Assembly (NCBI RefSeq): GCF_954871325.1
Contig: NC_088778.1
Location: 3,753,743-3,817,742 of the forward strand
Length of the DNA stretch: 64,000 nt
Reading direction: 5' to 3'
Source of the DNA: Gordionus sp. m RMFG-2023
Lineage: Eukaryota > Nematomorpha > Gordioida > Chordodea > Parachordodidae
How positions within the stretch are numbered: the first letter of the stretch is position 1; each line of letters begins with the position of its first letter. Positions 1 to 13,700 of this stretch are shown here, one piece after another. A program made the translations under genes and the position numbers. The notes under the pieces are model-generated. The model had not been told where the DNA came from, did no database searches, and worked only from the letters and a program-made list of their open reading frames with translations.

Positions 1-663
1 AAAGACGATCTCTAAGACCGCAATTTGGGAATATATATCTTTTTCTTTCGGTGTAAATAAATATTATATTGTGGTATAAATATACACATTTTTTTCGGTG
101 AAATTATTTCGTTATCTAAATTTGTATCCTTCCTTCGATTAAAATGTTATAATAAAAAAATAAGGTTACTTATTGCAATGTAACTGTAGCTAGTTACTAT
201 TTTTTATAAATATGTAAGCAACTTTTAAAAAATGTAACTCTTATAACCGCTTAAAAAGTAGCTCTAAAGTACGTTTTTTCTTTTTTTTACAATGAAAATA
301 ATTGAGCATTTAAAAAAGGGATTTGAAAACATATGATCATTGATTACGCTTGTTTAGCATGTTTTCTTTAAGGCGAATAATATGGGAGCTAACAGAATCA
401 TTGATTTGTAAATATGTTTCTTAGTTGACTCCAAAATAATTAACTTATTATAGATCCTTGGGCAAAGATATAATTCAAACTTTTTGAGCTTATTTAGTAT
501 CAAAAAAAATGGCAATCGAGGTAAATATTATAATTATCTGATTTAAATCAACTGATTTTTTTTCAACAATAAATCATGATTTTTTCCAACCCGTCTTTAA
601 ATAGTGAGGTCTTTTTTTTAAAAAAATATAATATTCGAAATTTTAAAAAACACAAAATAATAG
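1..663. other. AT-rich leader, no gene identified
   Basis: Mostly A/T homopolymer-rich sequence. No open frame with coding-like composition is visible before the coiled-coil exon. It may be intron of the gene whose terminal exon starts at 664, because an AG acceptor directly precedes that exon. Confidence 0.4.
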
Positions 664-1134
664 ATGAGTCTAAAGAGTTTGATAGATCGCGAAAGGGAGA
701 TAAACCAAAAGTCTCAATCAGAGTGGAACGCGAAAGAAGGAACGCTAACCGCGAAATCCAAGAAATGCGACGAGGATCTGACCAAGGAAAGGGAACGATC
801 CAAGGTGGTAACCAAGCAGAGGACCGACGAGCGCAAGATGTGGCAAATAGACAAGAAAAAATCGCGGGACACCTTGGCGGCCAAGTACCAAGCGGAACTG
901 AACAATAAAACCATGGCGCTCGGCTCCAGTTTGCAGAGGTACAAAGTCGACGCCAGGTCCCTGAAGGATAAATTGAATTCTTGCAGCGGGAAGGAGACGG
1001 CAAGTCAGAAGATAATCGACGAATTGGGGAAAAAAATTCTGGCCCTTGAAACTAAGCTCAACGATCAAATTACAGGGATTGTGGCACAGAACAAGGAAAC
1101 GGATGTTAACAATCAGGAAGAAAACATCATTTAA
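664..1134 (+). CDS. Terminal exon of a coiled-coil protein (unrecognised)
   Basis: An open frame of 156 codons ends in TAA at 1132-1134. It has clearly higher GC than its surroundings and strongly charged, heptad-like composition (many K, E, R, Q, D with spaced L/I/A), so a long alpha-helical coiled coil is the visible property. A Lys/Asp/Glu-rich N-terminal half is followed by a second helix with spaced leucines (around LGKKILALETKLND). AG directly precedes the first base, so this can be a last exon joined to exons left of the window; alternatively the ATG at 664 is the start of a small single-exon gene. AATAAA-like signals lie at about 1151 and 1205. I do not recognise the family. Overlapping frames on both strands in the same interval are shadows. 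Confidence 0.6.
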   Translation: MSLKSLIDREREINQKSQSEWNAKEGTLTAKSKKCDEDLTKERERSKVVTKQRTDERKMWQIDKKKSRDTLAAKYQAELNNKTMALGSSLQRYKVDARSLKDKLNSCSGKETASQKIIDELGKKILALETKLNDQITGIVAQNKETDVNNQEENII

Positions 1135-3660
1135 AAAAGGGAGGGGGGGAATAAAGAAAACTGGGGGAGGGGGTAAGGTTTAGAATATACTTTCTTTTAA
1201 AAAAAATAAATAGATTTAACAGATATTCAAATTATTCCCTGCATTTTTAGGGGAGTAAAGAGGGAAACGGCTCAATTATATTATAAATGGGGGGATTTTA
1301 AAAGAGCACCTTATTACATTATTCAAAGGGTTAAATTTTGTAATATAAAAAGTTGTGTACTCATATTTTGAGCGTTATTATAGGTTTTTTAAGGTAAACG
1401 GCATCATTAAAATATTAAACACTTTATAAATTTTATTTTTTATAAATTTAATTTAATAAATAATTCGATTATTTTTTTGCCGTGAAATGATTTCTTGTTT
1501 GATTTTTTTTTTTGTAAAAATTGCCAGAAAGAAGAAAAAAGGTTGAATAAAATGCTAGTTAGTTAGAGCTAAGTAAATAATTACTTTATATATTATATTA
1601 ATTTTTTTTATTTTATAAAGATGTGTGGCAAAAAAAAAATTTCCAATTAAATTTTTGTTTTGAAATACCGCTTATAAATATTAAGAATATATTTATAACG
1701 ATTTTATTTATCGGTGTAGGTATAAAACATCCAAGTCAGTAACAAAAAATTGAATTCAAATGAGGGGTGGGAGGTGACTATAATTGTTAGATTTCACAAA
1801 TTGTGTACAGATAGTCAATAGTCTCAAGATAACGGGGATCCTATTTGAATTCTAAAAAAAAATATTAAGAATGATTCATATATTTTTTTTAAATTACTGG
1901 AAAAATTGAATAGATAAATTAGTGGACTGAGCTTGGTGGCGATTAAATTTAGAACTAAACTGACGTCTGGGCCAGTTTCTACCCCCCCCTCCTCCTCCTC
2001 CCTCATACAGCTGCTTCTTAACTATAACTAAGTTTTGGTCACAAGGAAGAAAAAAAACAATTTTTGTAGCGCTTTTTAAAAAATAATAATTTTAAAAGTC
2101 AAAATTAAATATGATTTATAAGCATTATTTTTTTCAAAAGTGCCATATTTCAGCGTCCTTTTTCGATAGTAATTTAGTTAGAGCTAGTGTATACCTATAA
2201 AATAACGAATCGAATAGTCGTATTATTCGTATACGATCCGTATTTTCGAATCGAATAATTCGCTAGACGGCCCAATTCACTCGAAATAAGTGTTGTCGTT
2301 TAACGGCTCGATTTTGCTGATATATTAACATTTTAGCCAAAATAAATATTACGAGAACCTCGGTGATTTGGTTAATAGTTAAAAAGCCCAATTAAGATTG
2401 TTAGCTAAAATAATATAGTGTAAGCATCGAGATTTGGCAAATAGATGGTCTCCAAGCATTCCTGCCAGCTATGCATAAAGTTATTTCGGTTACAATCTAA
2501 ATCGGGCCGGTTTTTTTGAATCGACCCGAATCCGGCTTTTTAACGGACACTACATTTTATCGTATATAAAGAAAAATTTCAATTTTAAATAGGTTTTATT
2601 TTGAGAGAAAAATAAAAAATTGATAAAAAAAAAAATTTATTATTTTTAACAAGTATGGGAGCAAATCATAAAAGTTCATTCATTAAAAAAATATAAAAAA
2701 AATTATCTATTTAAAAAATTATGTTAAAAACACACACAAAATAAAAATTGAAAATAAATTTTATCATAACTCAATGACATATATGTTAAATTTTTTTTTT
2801 TTATAATACAGTGTATATAGGGAATTTGGGGTTAGAAAGAGAAAGAAAATCACTGAAAAAATATGTGTTTTTTGTACGCATGAAGAAAGGTTGAATTTTT
2901 TTGTGTTTTTTGATTTAAAAAAAAATTTTTTTTTAAAAATTCTATATTAACAATCTATAACATCTAAATAAGATAAAATATTATAAAAATTGTTTGACAA
3001 AAAAATAAATTGAGGTTATATGAGAATTTACGATAGAACTCAATAGGAGATCCATTAAAATTGGTTATCTGTTATTCTTATCTCTTATCTCTATTCTGTA
3101 CTGTTATCTTTTTTAAAAAATATATATATGTATAAGATGGAATCATGGTGAGTTAATGAGGTTGACTGGTTGAGAATGTTTGAAGAATTCTTATAACAGC
3201 ATATGTAAAATAAAATATGATGCCAAATCTTATACTTACATGGGGGGGGGGAGGGTTAAACCGTTTAAAAAATGGAGGGAAATATTCAAAAAACAAATAT
3301 GCAAAGTTAAGGTTGGTAAAAAATAAAATAATATTTTTATGAATATTCCTTTAGATGGGGAAAAAATTGATGCTTAAAATTTGTTGTTTTATATATAAAA
3401 AAAATTCATATAGCTAGAATACTCCCGATGTTATTCTGGTTTTTCTTACGGTTAATTTTTATTGAATCGTAATTGAATTAGGAAAATCGGCTGATAATAT
3501 TGGCGTAAAATAAGGGAGAAGAAAGGTAAAATGGAACCCCATGTATTCAATATTCTACTAACGAGCGAGCAGTCTAAAATACCTGCGTTTATGATTATTT
3601 CCAAATCCTCATGGTTTATTTAAAATAGATTGTGGGAAGAAAAGCGGGAATTATAGATAG
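1135..3660. other. Intergenic or intronic AT-rich stretch
   Basis: No supportable gene. About 2,200-2,480 holds diverged palindromic repeat sequence, including an internal inverted motif built from GAATCGAATA and a piece with the ACGGCTCG terminal motif of the MITE family described at 21,822. A G-run of 10 lies at 3,242-3,251. Confidence 0.4.
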
Positions 3661-3721
3661 TGAATCGTCAGAGATTCCGTATCCCGTTACGACAAGGACC
3701 TCGAACAGGACCAGCTACTTG
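3661..3721 (+). CDS. Small internal exon, unknown gene
   Basis: A 61-nt block with balanced base composition lies between an AG acceptor (ending at 3660) and a GT donor (GTGCGT at 3722). It reads ESSEIPYPVTTRTSNRTSYL after one leading base and ends in phase 0. That phase matches the next candidate exon at 4258, which also starts in phase 0. Ser/Thr-rich, with no recognisable domain. Support is composition, splice signals and phase agreement only. Confidence 0.4.
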
Positions 3722-4257
3722 GTGCGTTTTTACGCAAACTTATTTTATTAAAATTTATCCGATAAAATATTAAATTAATTTATATATATATAAATTCGAA
3801 TTTAATTTCTCATATTCCATGTGGTTTGTAGTGTATGTATAATTTGAATAAAACATTGTATCTTGATTTTTTTAAATATAAAATTTCCTTTTTAAATTTT
3901 CGATTTTTAAAATTTGATTGACATTTTTATACTTAAATTTAATTTGGTCAAATGTGCCGGGTTTGAAGCCCTGGCGGCTAGTTCTGGTTAATTTTTTTTT
4001 AAATAAAAAATTACCCTCAAGCCAAATTATTTTCATTTCCCGCCAAAAAAACTCGGAATTCGCTAAACTAAAACAGAATAGATTTTTTTTCCTTTATAGA
4101 TTCTCAGGCTCAAATTTAAAATATAAATTCAACTTGTCATTTCCGCTAATAGTCAAACACCCCCCCCCCCACACATTTCCCGAAAAACAGCCAATCATGA
4201 CGTTCCAATTTTTATCGCTTAAATTCCAGTTTTGATGATATCGATGCATCTATCCAG

Positions 4258-4335
4258 GTATTTGAATTTATAACCGAACTCAGCAAAAGATTTTATAGTG
4301 CCCAGCAGAACCCGAAAAAAAAGATTAATCGATGA
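4258..4335 (+). CDS. Candidate terminal exon, unknown gene
   Basis: Follows a TATCCAG acceptor and reads 25 residues, beginning VFEFITELSKRFYSAQQ and ending with a Lys-rich tail and TGA (4333-4335). It is in phase with the exon ending at 3721, so the pair would be the 3' end of a + strand gene whose earlier exons I could not find. The helix-like, charged sequence shows no motif I can name. It is not continuous with the coiled-coil exon at 664-1134, which has its own stop codon. Confidence 0.35.
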   Translation, partial: VFEFITELSKRFYSAQQNPKKKINR

Positions 4336-7300
4336 TAATAATTCCATTTTTTTTCTTTCTTTCAAAAGGGTAGATTAATCTAATACAAATATTTATTTAC
4401 TTACGTGGCATAATATATTAAAATTTAAGAACAAAAATGGTAAAATAAGAAATTTGTGTTATCATCATTAATAGCAGTCGTTTTACTATATGAAAAATCA
4501 ACAATATGGGAGACAAATAATTAAATATTTGATTTACGCTCGTTCGGATAGATGTTGAGAAGAAAGAGGCATTAATTTTGTTATATCTAAATCGGGGAGG
4601 GGGGGGGGTTGCGTTCATAGTTCGATGATAGCTCTATTTTTAGCCGATTCACAAAACTGCATATAAAGCACACCGGTTTTATAGCCGCATATACAAATTG
4701 AGCATGTCAGCCTATAACGTTGTAATCTTTAAAAAATATCTTCAAATGGCCTTGGAGCAAAGCGGGACAAAATTTTTGTTTAGACTTACGTATATCACTT
4801 TTTATTAGTATAACTTATTTACAATTTTTAAATATGCGACGAGACTCATTAATAGAAATATGAGTTCAACCTCAATTTAAACAAGGGACGCGTTACGTTT
4901 TTGTTAATTTTAAAAATTACGGCATAACGTAAACGTTCAATTTATGCGCACTATTAAACTTTTTTTAAAAACTAGTTATTTTTTATATGGCGTGCGCTTA
5001 TAAGATTGAGATGAAATCAATTGATTTTAACTATTAGCCAACTATAGTTGCAACAATTCTGTTTGAAAAATTGAAGCGTCCTAAATCAATTCAATAACTA
5101 TATTTCTGATGCCTTTACATTCAAACGCCTAGAGTATATATTACTCTGTTGAAGAGTTTTAGTCAATTTCAAAAAAAAAATTACTAAACCTTGTTATATT
5201 TAAATCCGAATATTAACACATTCTTCCTTTGGCTTTTCTTTAAAAAATCATAGTTCAACTCTCAAGAAATCGGAAATAAATTAAGTCGCGTCGCAGTGGA
5301 TGTATTTGCTTCGGCCATGCTCATAAATCAAATTGACGGATTTATTCTAGCCATTACCCAACTATACTTACAAGTCAAGCAAAAAATAGAATAATCAATG
5401 ACTTATGTGGGGTTTTAAAAAATATTTAATTTCTGATATCATTTGCTTTAGTGAAAGGCTATTTTCTTTATAGCCAATCAAAATCATCGTTAATATTAAA
5501 AGTATCTTCTGGAAAAATTTAAAAAAAATATATCTTTCTTAATATTTTGTTGGATTTTCAAATAGGATATCTTTTTTTCGCTTATTCTTATTAATTGACG
5601 TCTCGAACCATTATAAAGCAATGAATAATTTAGATGCTCAAGGGAAGTATTATTAATATATTCCTAGTAAAATATTTACTCATGTAATTTTTTTACAACA
5701 GATAGTAGCAAATTTTGATCAAATTTATCATGCTCAATCATCCGAGGAAGTACATTTCTTATGGCTTCACTACAGCGTATATGTTTATCCAAATTGAATG
5801 GATTGTAATTTACTGTTTATAAAAAAAAATGGGAAAAATTAGCGAATTTTAGGAACGAAGTAAATATTCCTCCAATTTTTAATTTAAGCACATTACAATT
5901 AAAATTAATGATTTATCAAATATTTGCTAAGTAATTTTTACAATCGACTAATGATTAAAATGTCAAATCGCCGAAACCCATGCTTAGCCCAACTTAAAAT
6001 TTTGCATATTTATTAATTAATTCTATAAGCTATAAATAAAAAAAAATATGTCGATTTAGTTTTATGATCATTTCCGGTTTATTTCCAAGTTTTGACATTT
6101 AAAATTCTTATAACAATATTTAACATGATAAAACTCCGAGGACCAACTATTAAGGCTATATAAAGAAATTTTAATAACGCTTCTAGGTCAATTATTATAT
6201 TCAAAGATATCTAAAATTAAAGGGACTGCATTTACCCCAAAATGCCCCATTCTTGGGTCTTTTCGGTATCTCAGACGCTGATGCTAACTCTAGTAAAAAA
6301 AATTTTTTAATAAAAATCTGATAAATAATTTCCAATAGTAATTTCTAAACTAAGATATTTGCAAGAAGTTCCAGAAGAACGATGGGTTCTGAAATTTCTA
6401 AATTTCTTTTTCTAAGCCAATTTTGAAAACGCAAACCTTAAAAGTAACCGGTTTTCAGAAAGGAATTAAAAACCGCCCGGCTTCGAAAACCCTCGGGCGC
6501 GCGAAATTGTGTCACCATTAAATTTAATGAAATTATATATTTTTTTGGAAATCAAAGGGGGGGGGGAAATAAAATAAACCCCGATATATCTAATTATTAA
6601 ATATAATTTTATCAGAGATAGGCATGGCCATAATGCCCCGGATCGGAAATTGTTCCAAAGGCCGGGCTCGGGTTTGCGGGTATGTGATAAGCATACTCCC
6701 CCCTTTTTACACTCTTCCCAATTACTAAGGTTTTAAAAAAATATTTATATTTTTATCTCACTTCCTCCTTTTATTTTTTAACGATCAAAAAAAAAAAAAC
6801 TTTAATTGTTTAATACAAATTCATGGTTCAAAATTTTTTTTGATATAAAATACAATAGCGAATAGCAACAATTGAAAGTTAACAAACTTATAATAATTAC
6901 CTTTTCAAATTTCCATTTTTTTCTATTCTATTCTAATCCCTTCCATTAATTATATTCTTTTTAATTCATTTCGATTCTATATATATATATTTTTTTTCCT
7001 TAGATGATTTAATTTTATATTCTATTTAAATATTAATTTTTTTTCGTATTCCTTAACGTGTAATGATTAATGAATGTGATTTCGATTTATTATTTTTTTT
7101 GCTTAAAAAAAATCTCTATTTTATTCTTTATTCATAATTCATTCCCACCCCTCGTGGATCTGTTACTTAAAAAAACATGGACCTGACAGATACATTATGG
7201 GATCGGAGAACAAGAGACCTGATCGGACTGCCTTTTAAGAATCGGTCCAGTCAGATTTTTTCTCCAGACGGGGCTTTTGACCTTCCCTAATCCAAGGTAT

Positions 7301-7900
7301 TTAAATTCCTAGGTGGCCCTAAGATGTTTTTAGTTTAAGCTAAAACCTTATTTTATTTCGCCATTACATTGGCAGCAACAGTTTTTACCGGAAGGGAACG
7401 ACATAATGATCTAATGATTAAATAAACTATTTAATGATCGCAGTATATTATATAATATGATGATATTTAATACGTATATTAATGAAACCCAATTAATGTA
7501 GGTTATTAGTACATACATAATTGATAAATTTTTTGTATTTTATACTATATTATGTAAATTATTTCTCATGTCATCTTACTGTTAATTGCATTTTTTTAAT
7601 TTATAATACACTAATTGCATTTTTTTTAAATATATTGGCAAACATTATATATAAACTCATCATCTCTGACCATATTTTAGTTACACCCTTAAAGTATTTT
7701 AAAGTATCTTAAAATAACGGCCAATCCGTAATTTTCCCGCATAGGCGTATCCAGAATCTTCCTAGGGGAGGGCACTATTAGGTGGAGTTTTCCGCCATAA
7801 ATTTTATTGGAGGTCTTTAGGTCCGCCATTTTAGAGGGAGAGGGTTAGTGGTTTAGGAGCGGTATTTTTATTAGCTCAAAATGATGTTTGAGAGAACAGG
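4336..7900. other. Gene-free repeat-bearing stretch
   Basis: No supportable gene. The segment at about 4,878-4,952 matches the right half of the 44.4-kb MITE (TIR-like CTCAATTTGTGTGCAC variant). A G-run lies at 6,557-6,566. GC-rich patches at about 6,470-6,510 and 7,200-7,290 look like fragments of the GC-rich nonautonomous elements seen elsewhere in the window. Confidence 0.35.
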
Positions 7901-8052
7901 CAAATTTGGGGATGGGGAAATCCCCTTTTAATCACTCGTTTGTCCGACACGAGGAATCGGGTATTACAATTCCTGTAATATCAGATCATTCAAATTTAAA
8001 AATCGCTCCCGTGGATTATTTAAAATTGAGAGACCAGGAATCCTCGAGGGAG
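7901..8052 (+). CDS. Probable internal exon, unknown gene
   Basis: Coding-like composition between an AG acceptor (AGAACAG ending at 7900) and a GTAGGA donor (8053). The frame reads about 50 residues, including HEESGITIPVISDHSNLK and the following IAPVDYLKLRDQESSRE. No domain is recognised. The nearest downstream + strand gene, UNG, begins with its own initiator exon at 10,720, so this exon belongs to a different gene or is an orphan. A transcript match would decide. Confidence 0.4.
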
Positions 8053-10719
8053 GTAGGAACAGCTGTTATTCCGGAAAGATCTTCCACATATTTTTTTATT
8101 ACCTATCAATTTAAATTCTATATATGAATAGTTCAACGTATATCTTAAAATTCATTTCAATAATATGTCCTAATCATTTCAATGTAATATTAATTCGTAA
8201 TATAAAATTCCAATTCATTTGTCTCCCTCGACAAATGCTGCAGATAGAAACCCTGAAATCTCTGTTTGCATTACCTCATAGGATTTTCTATCCTGAGCTA
8301 ATCATTCTTTTCTCTATATATATTTAATAGAAAAAAAATTCCTAATAGTGATATACAAATCTTAACCTGCCAACCTTAGTTAGGTAACGTCATATACCCA
8401 TCAGTCATTTCGGCCAGTGTCAATCAAATTGGTAATTTTTAATTAACCCCTGAAATATTTTATCTTTGGAAAAATTTTACGACTAAACAATTTACAGAAG
8501 CAATAACTTTGGAAAGTATATTTTTTATTTAATTTCCAGAACAATGATATAGCATTCTATTTTATAAAGACATATATATAAGTGAAAAATAATTTATTCG
8601 TTTTAATTATAATAAAAAATTCCTGAGAATATTTAGTTAATAGATGTCCAAACCTTTGTGCAGTTGCTATCTATGAGCCAAATCTTCATGGTGGTCTAAG
8701 ATTTTTCTAAATAAATATTAAGTTTGCCATTTTTAAATCGCCTCAAAATGAGCCATTTAACAACATTATTAAATGGCAATAGATAAGCATAATATAATAG
8801 GGAATTTGTTCAAATTTTAATCCTAAATATCTCCAAAAAATATAAAAACTGGGATGCTATAATTTGAATACTGTTAGACAAAATTTTACCCATATCACTT
8901 AGGATCCAACAAAAATCCAGTTTTTATTTGTGATATGGATTGAACCATAAAATAAATGAATTTTAAATTTAGCTGAACTATATCACGAAAAGAACTAGAA
9001 TGAGAATGTTATTAATTATTTTCTCCTCTATCTTAGCCTAAAAATGCTCTAAAATTTTGCAAAAAAAAAAGAAAATTAGAATTCTTAGAATATGAGTTCT
9101 AGCCAGAAAAATATTATGTGTTATGTGTTTCAGGCTACAAGCATTCCCATTAAGCATATCATTGAGTAATGTATTATATTATACATTATTTTTAAAGATA
9201 TTAAGCCTATAACCTGAAAGCTTCAGTTGAAATAGGGAGTGGGGTAAAATGTGGGGTGGTAGAGTAATTTCCCATAATCAAGGAGCAAACATGTATAATA
9301 TCCATACCCCCCCCCACTTATCCCAAAATATGAATATACAATGTATACAATAGATGTCTATAATGGGGAGGGGGTTTATTCTATAAGCTATTTGAAAAAA
9401 AATCTGAAATTTTAGGGGGCTAAAAAAAACTACAGCACTATTTCTGGTTTTATTTTTAATCAATAAATTTTGGTTTTTTATATCACTATAAGATGGGATT
9501 TTATAGTTTTTATTCTTTTATGATATAAATAAGGCAAAAAATTCCCTCAGAAAAATATTAATCTTCTTTAATATTTAAAAAATATAATATATTTATACAC
9601 ATTGTATAATGTTAATTTTAAACATATATATAAATATAAAGATTATATCTTAAAATTTTCATACCTTTTACACCATCTATTTGAGCCAGAATTATTATTG
9701 ATATTTTTCTTGTATAAAATTCCTGAGATTTGTATTTTATTTGATGTATTGGCATGGTTATTATTCTTATTAAGTGTCATAATATAAAAAAAAAATTGTT
9801 TAAATATATAACATATGTTTTAATGTATGAATTTAAAATTTAGCGCGAACAAGTTTAAATAGCGCACTTATACAAATATCCATAAAAAAATTTTTAATTC
9901 ATTATTAAATTGTTAAAATTTATCATTTTATTTACTATAATCATTTAACTCTTTATCTGCGAATCCCTTTAACAGTGACAATCCTAACTTTACAAAGATT
10001 CAAAATTGTTTAGATAAAGTATCGATAGGAACACTTTTTGTATATATATTTATTGAGTAATCATCTATCATCTCTGTCAGAATATTGCTCAAAATATTTT
10101 ACATCTAATTATGATATGTATATTTAAATAAGAAAGGCGAAATAGAAAGTTAATATATTGTTGTTTAATTAAAAAAAAATTATATTTTAATTTAAAACTT
10201 AATCAGAAACTTATTTTTTAAACTTATTTTTTTTTAAATACTAATATTTCTATATTTTATTTACGTTATTATTCAAAACGACTTATTTCATTTTAACTAC
10301 TTTTAACTTAACATTCAAGAAACTTATATTTAAACTTTTTACATATTTATTTTTATATATTTTTAAAGTTTTATATTTTTATTATTATTTAAATATAGTG
10401 CATTATATAAACACTATGATTTATTAGAAATTTTAGTGTTATTTCTGTAATAGAATACAATTTTATATATTTTTTATGAAATGATACAATAGGTCAGTGG
10501 TTATATACCCGTTCAGTTTATTTTTCTTGGGATAATGTATGACTAAAAATGCTACCTGATATGCGAAAGGATTAATATATAATAAAATGGTTTGATAAAA
10601 TTAAATTTAGAAGATACTTTAATCTGTCGAATGATTAACAGATGTCACCCCTGACCCGTGGGTCAAACCTATTTATATTAAGCAAAGTATATTATATTCA
10701 TCATATCTCTCGCGGAATT
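8053..10719. other. Gene-free stretch upstream of UNG
   Basis: AT-rich with no coding evidence. About 8,640-8,775 is a diverged copy of the palindromic MITE-A family (internal motif near CTATGAGC and a terminal GCCATTTAACAAC). A C-run of 9 lies at 9,307-9,315. UNG promoter elements could not be recognised. Confidence 0.35.
8640..8775. repeat. MITE-A copy (diverged)
   Basis: Shares the internal AATAGATGTC and CTATGAGC segments and the terminal TTTAACAACA sequence with the better copies at 21,822 and 56,754. Only one terminus is clear. Confidence 0.5.
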
Positions 10720-13700
10720 ATGCCAGGCCAATGCAAAATAACTAATTTTGTAGATAATCCTAATAAGAGAAAATTTTCTCCTAAACCACCTGAAAGTAAA
10801 TTCAAATGATATGATATAATATTTACATTATATTTTATTAAGATAATTGCTCTGAAATAATAAATATAAATTTGCAAAAAGCAGAAATGAAAAGAGCAAA
10901 AACCTTAGGATTTAAATTAGGTTGGTATAAGGCTCTTAAATCGGAATTTAATTCTACTTATTATTTGAAAGTTTCCCTTTTATGAACTTACCTCTCATGT
11001 TATAAAAATATTGTAGCTTATAAATTTTATTCAAGAGGAAAGATTGAAGAATATTGTATTCCCATTAGAAAGTGATGTTTTTTCATGGGCTAATATTTTT
11101 GATATTGAACAGGTATTGATATATTAAATAATCTTGTAATTATTTAAAGACTAAAGTTGTAATACTTGGGCAAGATCCTTATCATAATCCAAAACAAGCT
11201 CATGGTTTTATTATATTAATCAATAATAATTTTATCATATTGTTTTAGGGCTATGCTTTAGTGTTTTACCATATGTTCAACCACCTCCAAGGTTTTTAAA
11301 TTTTATACAAAATATGTACATTCATATATAATAGTCTAATCAATATATATAAAGAACTAAAGACTGACATTGATGGCTTTACTCCTCCTAGCCATGGTTA
11401 CCTAAAAGGATGGGCTGATCAAGGTTTTAAATCTAAACTAGATTTCTTGTCATTCATATTTTATAAAATGATAATATATCTTTTAACTTGTTGATTCAAT
11501 TACATATCGATTATATTGTATATTATCTGATCTCTTTTGTTTTTAATGAAACTTAGTAGATGCACATAATTCATGTTAGCAAGACTAGAAAAAATGCTTT
11601 CTCACCTCTTATTTATGAAGATATTGATTGTCCTACTGTAATTGGATTATTGTCAGTCACCATCCAATTATTGATTTACTAAACTTTCCAATTATTATAA
11701 AAAATTAATTTATTGTGTACCTTTGAAGGATAATTAACAGGAATTATGGGTGGGATATAAATCTCCTTGGAAATTACTTGTGAAAGAGTTTGTATCATCT
11801 TGATTTAACTTAAGTACTACACCAAATATTTAATAAACCACAAAATTTTTCAGACTTTTATTCAATATAAACTTGAATAAATAATTATAAAACAAAACTT
11901 AAAAACTATAAGATAAAATTGTGCCCCTTTTGTAGGAAAAATAAAAGGCGCAATAATTAAGTAAAATTAATTTGGTGTGAAGTAGGGATGTACCATTATC
12001 GAATCGGATCGGGCTGATATTTCACCCATTTTAAAATTTCGAATTGGCCAATATTATAAAAATTATCCGACCCGATCCAATAAAAAATAACATTTTTAAC
12101 AAAAATTTATATCTAAAATCATTTATTTTTATAAATAAAATCGAAATCCATTTTTATGCTTATCTTTTTAATAATTAATTAATAAACATTCTGCCATTTT
12201 GTTATTTTTTTTCTATAAAAGTGTGCGATAATCTCTTCAGAATCGGTTTTAGTGAAGCTGGTGATATTGACAGTTACCATTGCCACAAGCTGACCTCTGA
12301 TAAATTGGAAATTTTGATATTTCTCAAAAGAAATCTTCAATATATTAATGTCAAATATTTATTTCAAGTTTCATAATATATTTGTTTATTACCTATTATT
12401 AGACCTGTGCGCCGCCGGCTCACGCCGGCGCCGCCACTATTTTTATTCACGCCGGAAAAGCCGCCGATTTTTATTATGGCGGCGCGCGCGGGCGTATGTA
12501 ATTTTTAGAAAGCATATTAATTATATTTATATATTAAATTATTATTATTTTTATTTGAATACTAACATTAAATCTAATTTTTAATTTTTTTCATCCCAGC
12601 CCTTATTATTTTGTGTTTTTTAAATATCTTTTTAAAGTATTATTTAATATATAATTTTTTAAAACTTTATTAGAAAGGTTAAACTAAATCAAATTTATAA
12701 TTTGTTTCATTCCAGCTGTAATTATTTTGTTTTTAAATATCTTTTAAAATATAAACTAATTATACAATTTATTAAATTAATTATGTAAAGCTTTATTTTA
12801 AAAGTTAAAACTATATCAAATTTATAATTTGTTTCATTCTAGCCCTAACTATTTTAATGTTTTTATATATCTTTCTAATGTTTAAAATAAATATGAAATC
12901 TAATAGGGCGAAATTATGTATTGATGTCTGCTTAGATTTAATGCCATTTGATTTTATAAACAATAAAGGAATGACAGACTTTCTAAAGGTTTAAAATTTA
13001 TATAAGATTATTAAAAAATAAATTGTTCAAAAATTAGAAATATAAGATAATTAATTCCTCGTCAGAATTGCCAAATAAGACAACCATTAGTAGGGATGCA
13101 CTCTACGATGTTTATTTATTTATGAAGGCGCATGTTTTAAATTTGATTGACTCTGGACCAAAATTTTGTTCTATCACTTTTGATTTGTGGACCGATCATT
13201 TCAAGCGTCGAAATTATATCACATTTAGTCTTCATCATTTAGATAAAAATTTTGATTTAATACCCTCAACTAGAAATGTGACTCAAAAATAAACAATAAA
13301 GGAATGACAGATTTTCTAAAGGTTTAAAATTTATATAAGATTATTAAAAAATAAATTGTTCAAAAATTAGAAATATAAGATAATTAATTCCTCGTCAGAA
13401 TTGCCAAATAAGACAACCATTAGTAGGGATGCACTCTACGATGTTTATTTATTTATGAAGGCGCATGTTTTAAATTTGATTGACTCTGGACCAAAATTTT
13501 GTTCTATCACTTTTGATTTGTGGACCGATCATTTCAAGCGTCTAAATTATATCACATTTAGTCTTCATCATTTAGATAAAAATTTTGATTTAATTACCCT
13601 CAACTAGAAATGTGACTCAAAAGCATACTGGGGAAACAATATTATCTGAGATTGATAGTATTGAAGAGGAGTTCCATTTAAAATCCAAAATAATACAAAT

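Noticed and set aside
563-1068. Several overlapping minus-strand and alternate-frame open frames
   Set aside because: They are shadows of the coiled-coil exon at 664-1134, which has the coding-like composition and charged helix pattern.
3918-4235. A 105-codon + strand frame
   Set aside because: Low-complexity Phe/Asn/Leu/Lys composition across homopolymers, no splice signals and no similarity.
7521-8327. Small open frames such as 7,521-7,712 and 8,124-8,327
   Set aside because: Phe/Ile/Tyr-rich translations of AT-rich DNA with no splice context; only the 7,901-8,052 segment has coding-like composition.
11560-11830. A further UNG exon or a second UNG copy inside intron 6
   Set aside because: Codon-like fragments there do not match any UNG motif, and the eight exons already give a complete, in-frame protein.
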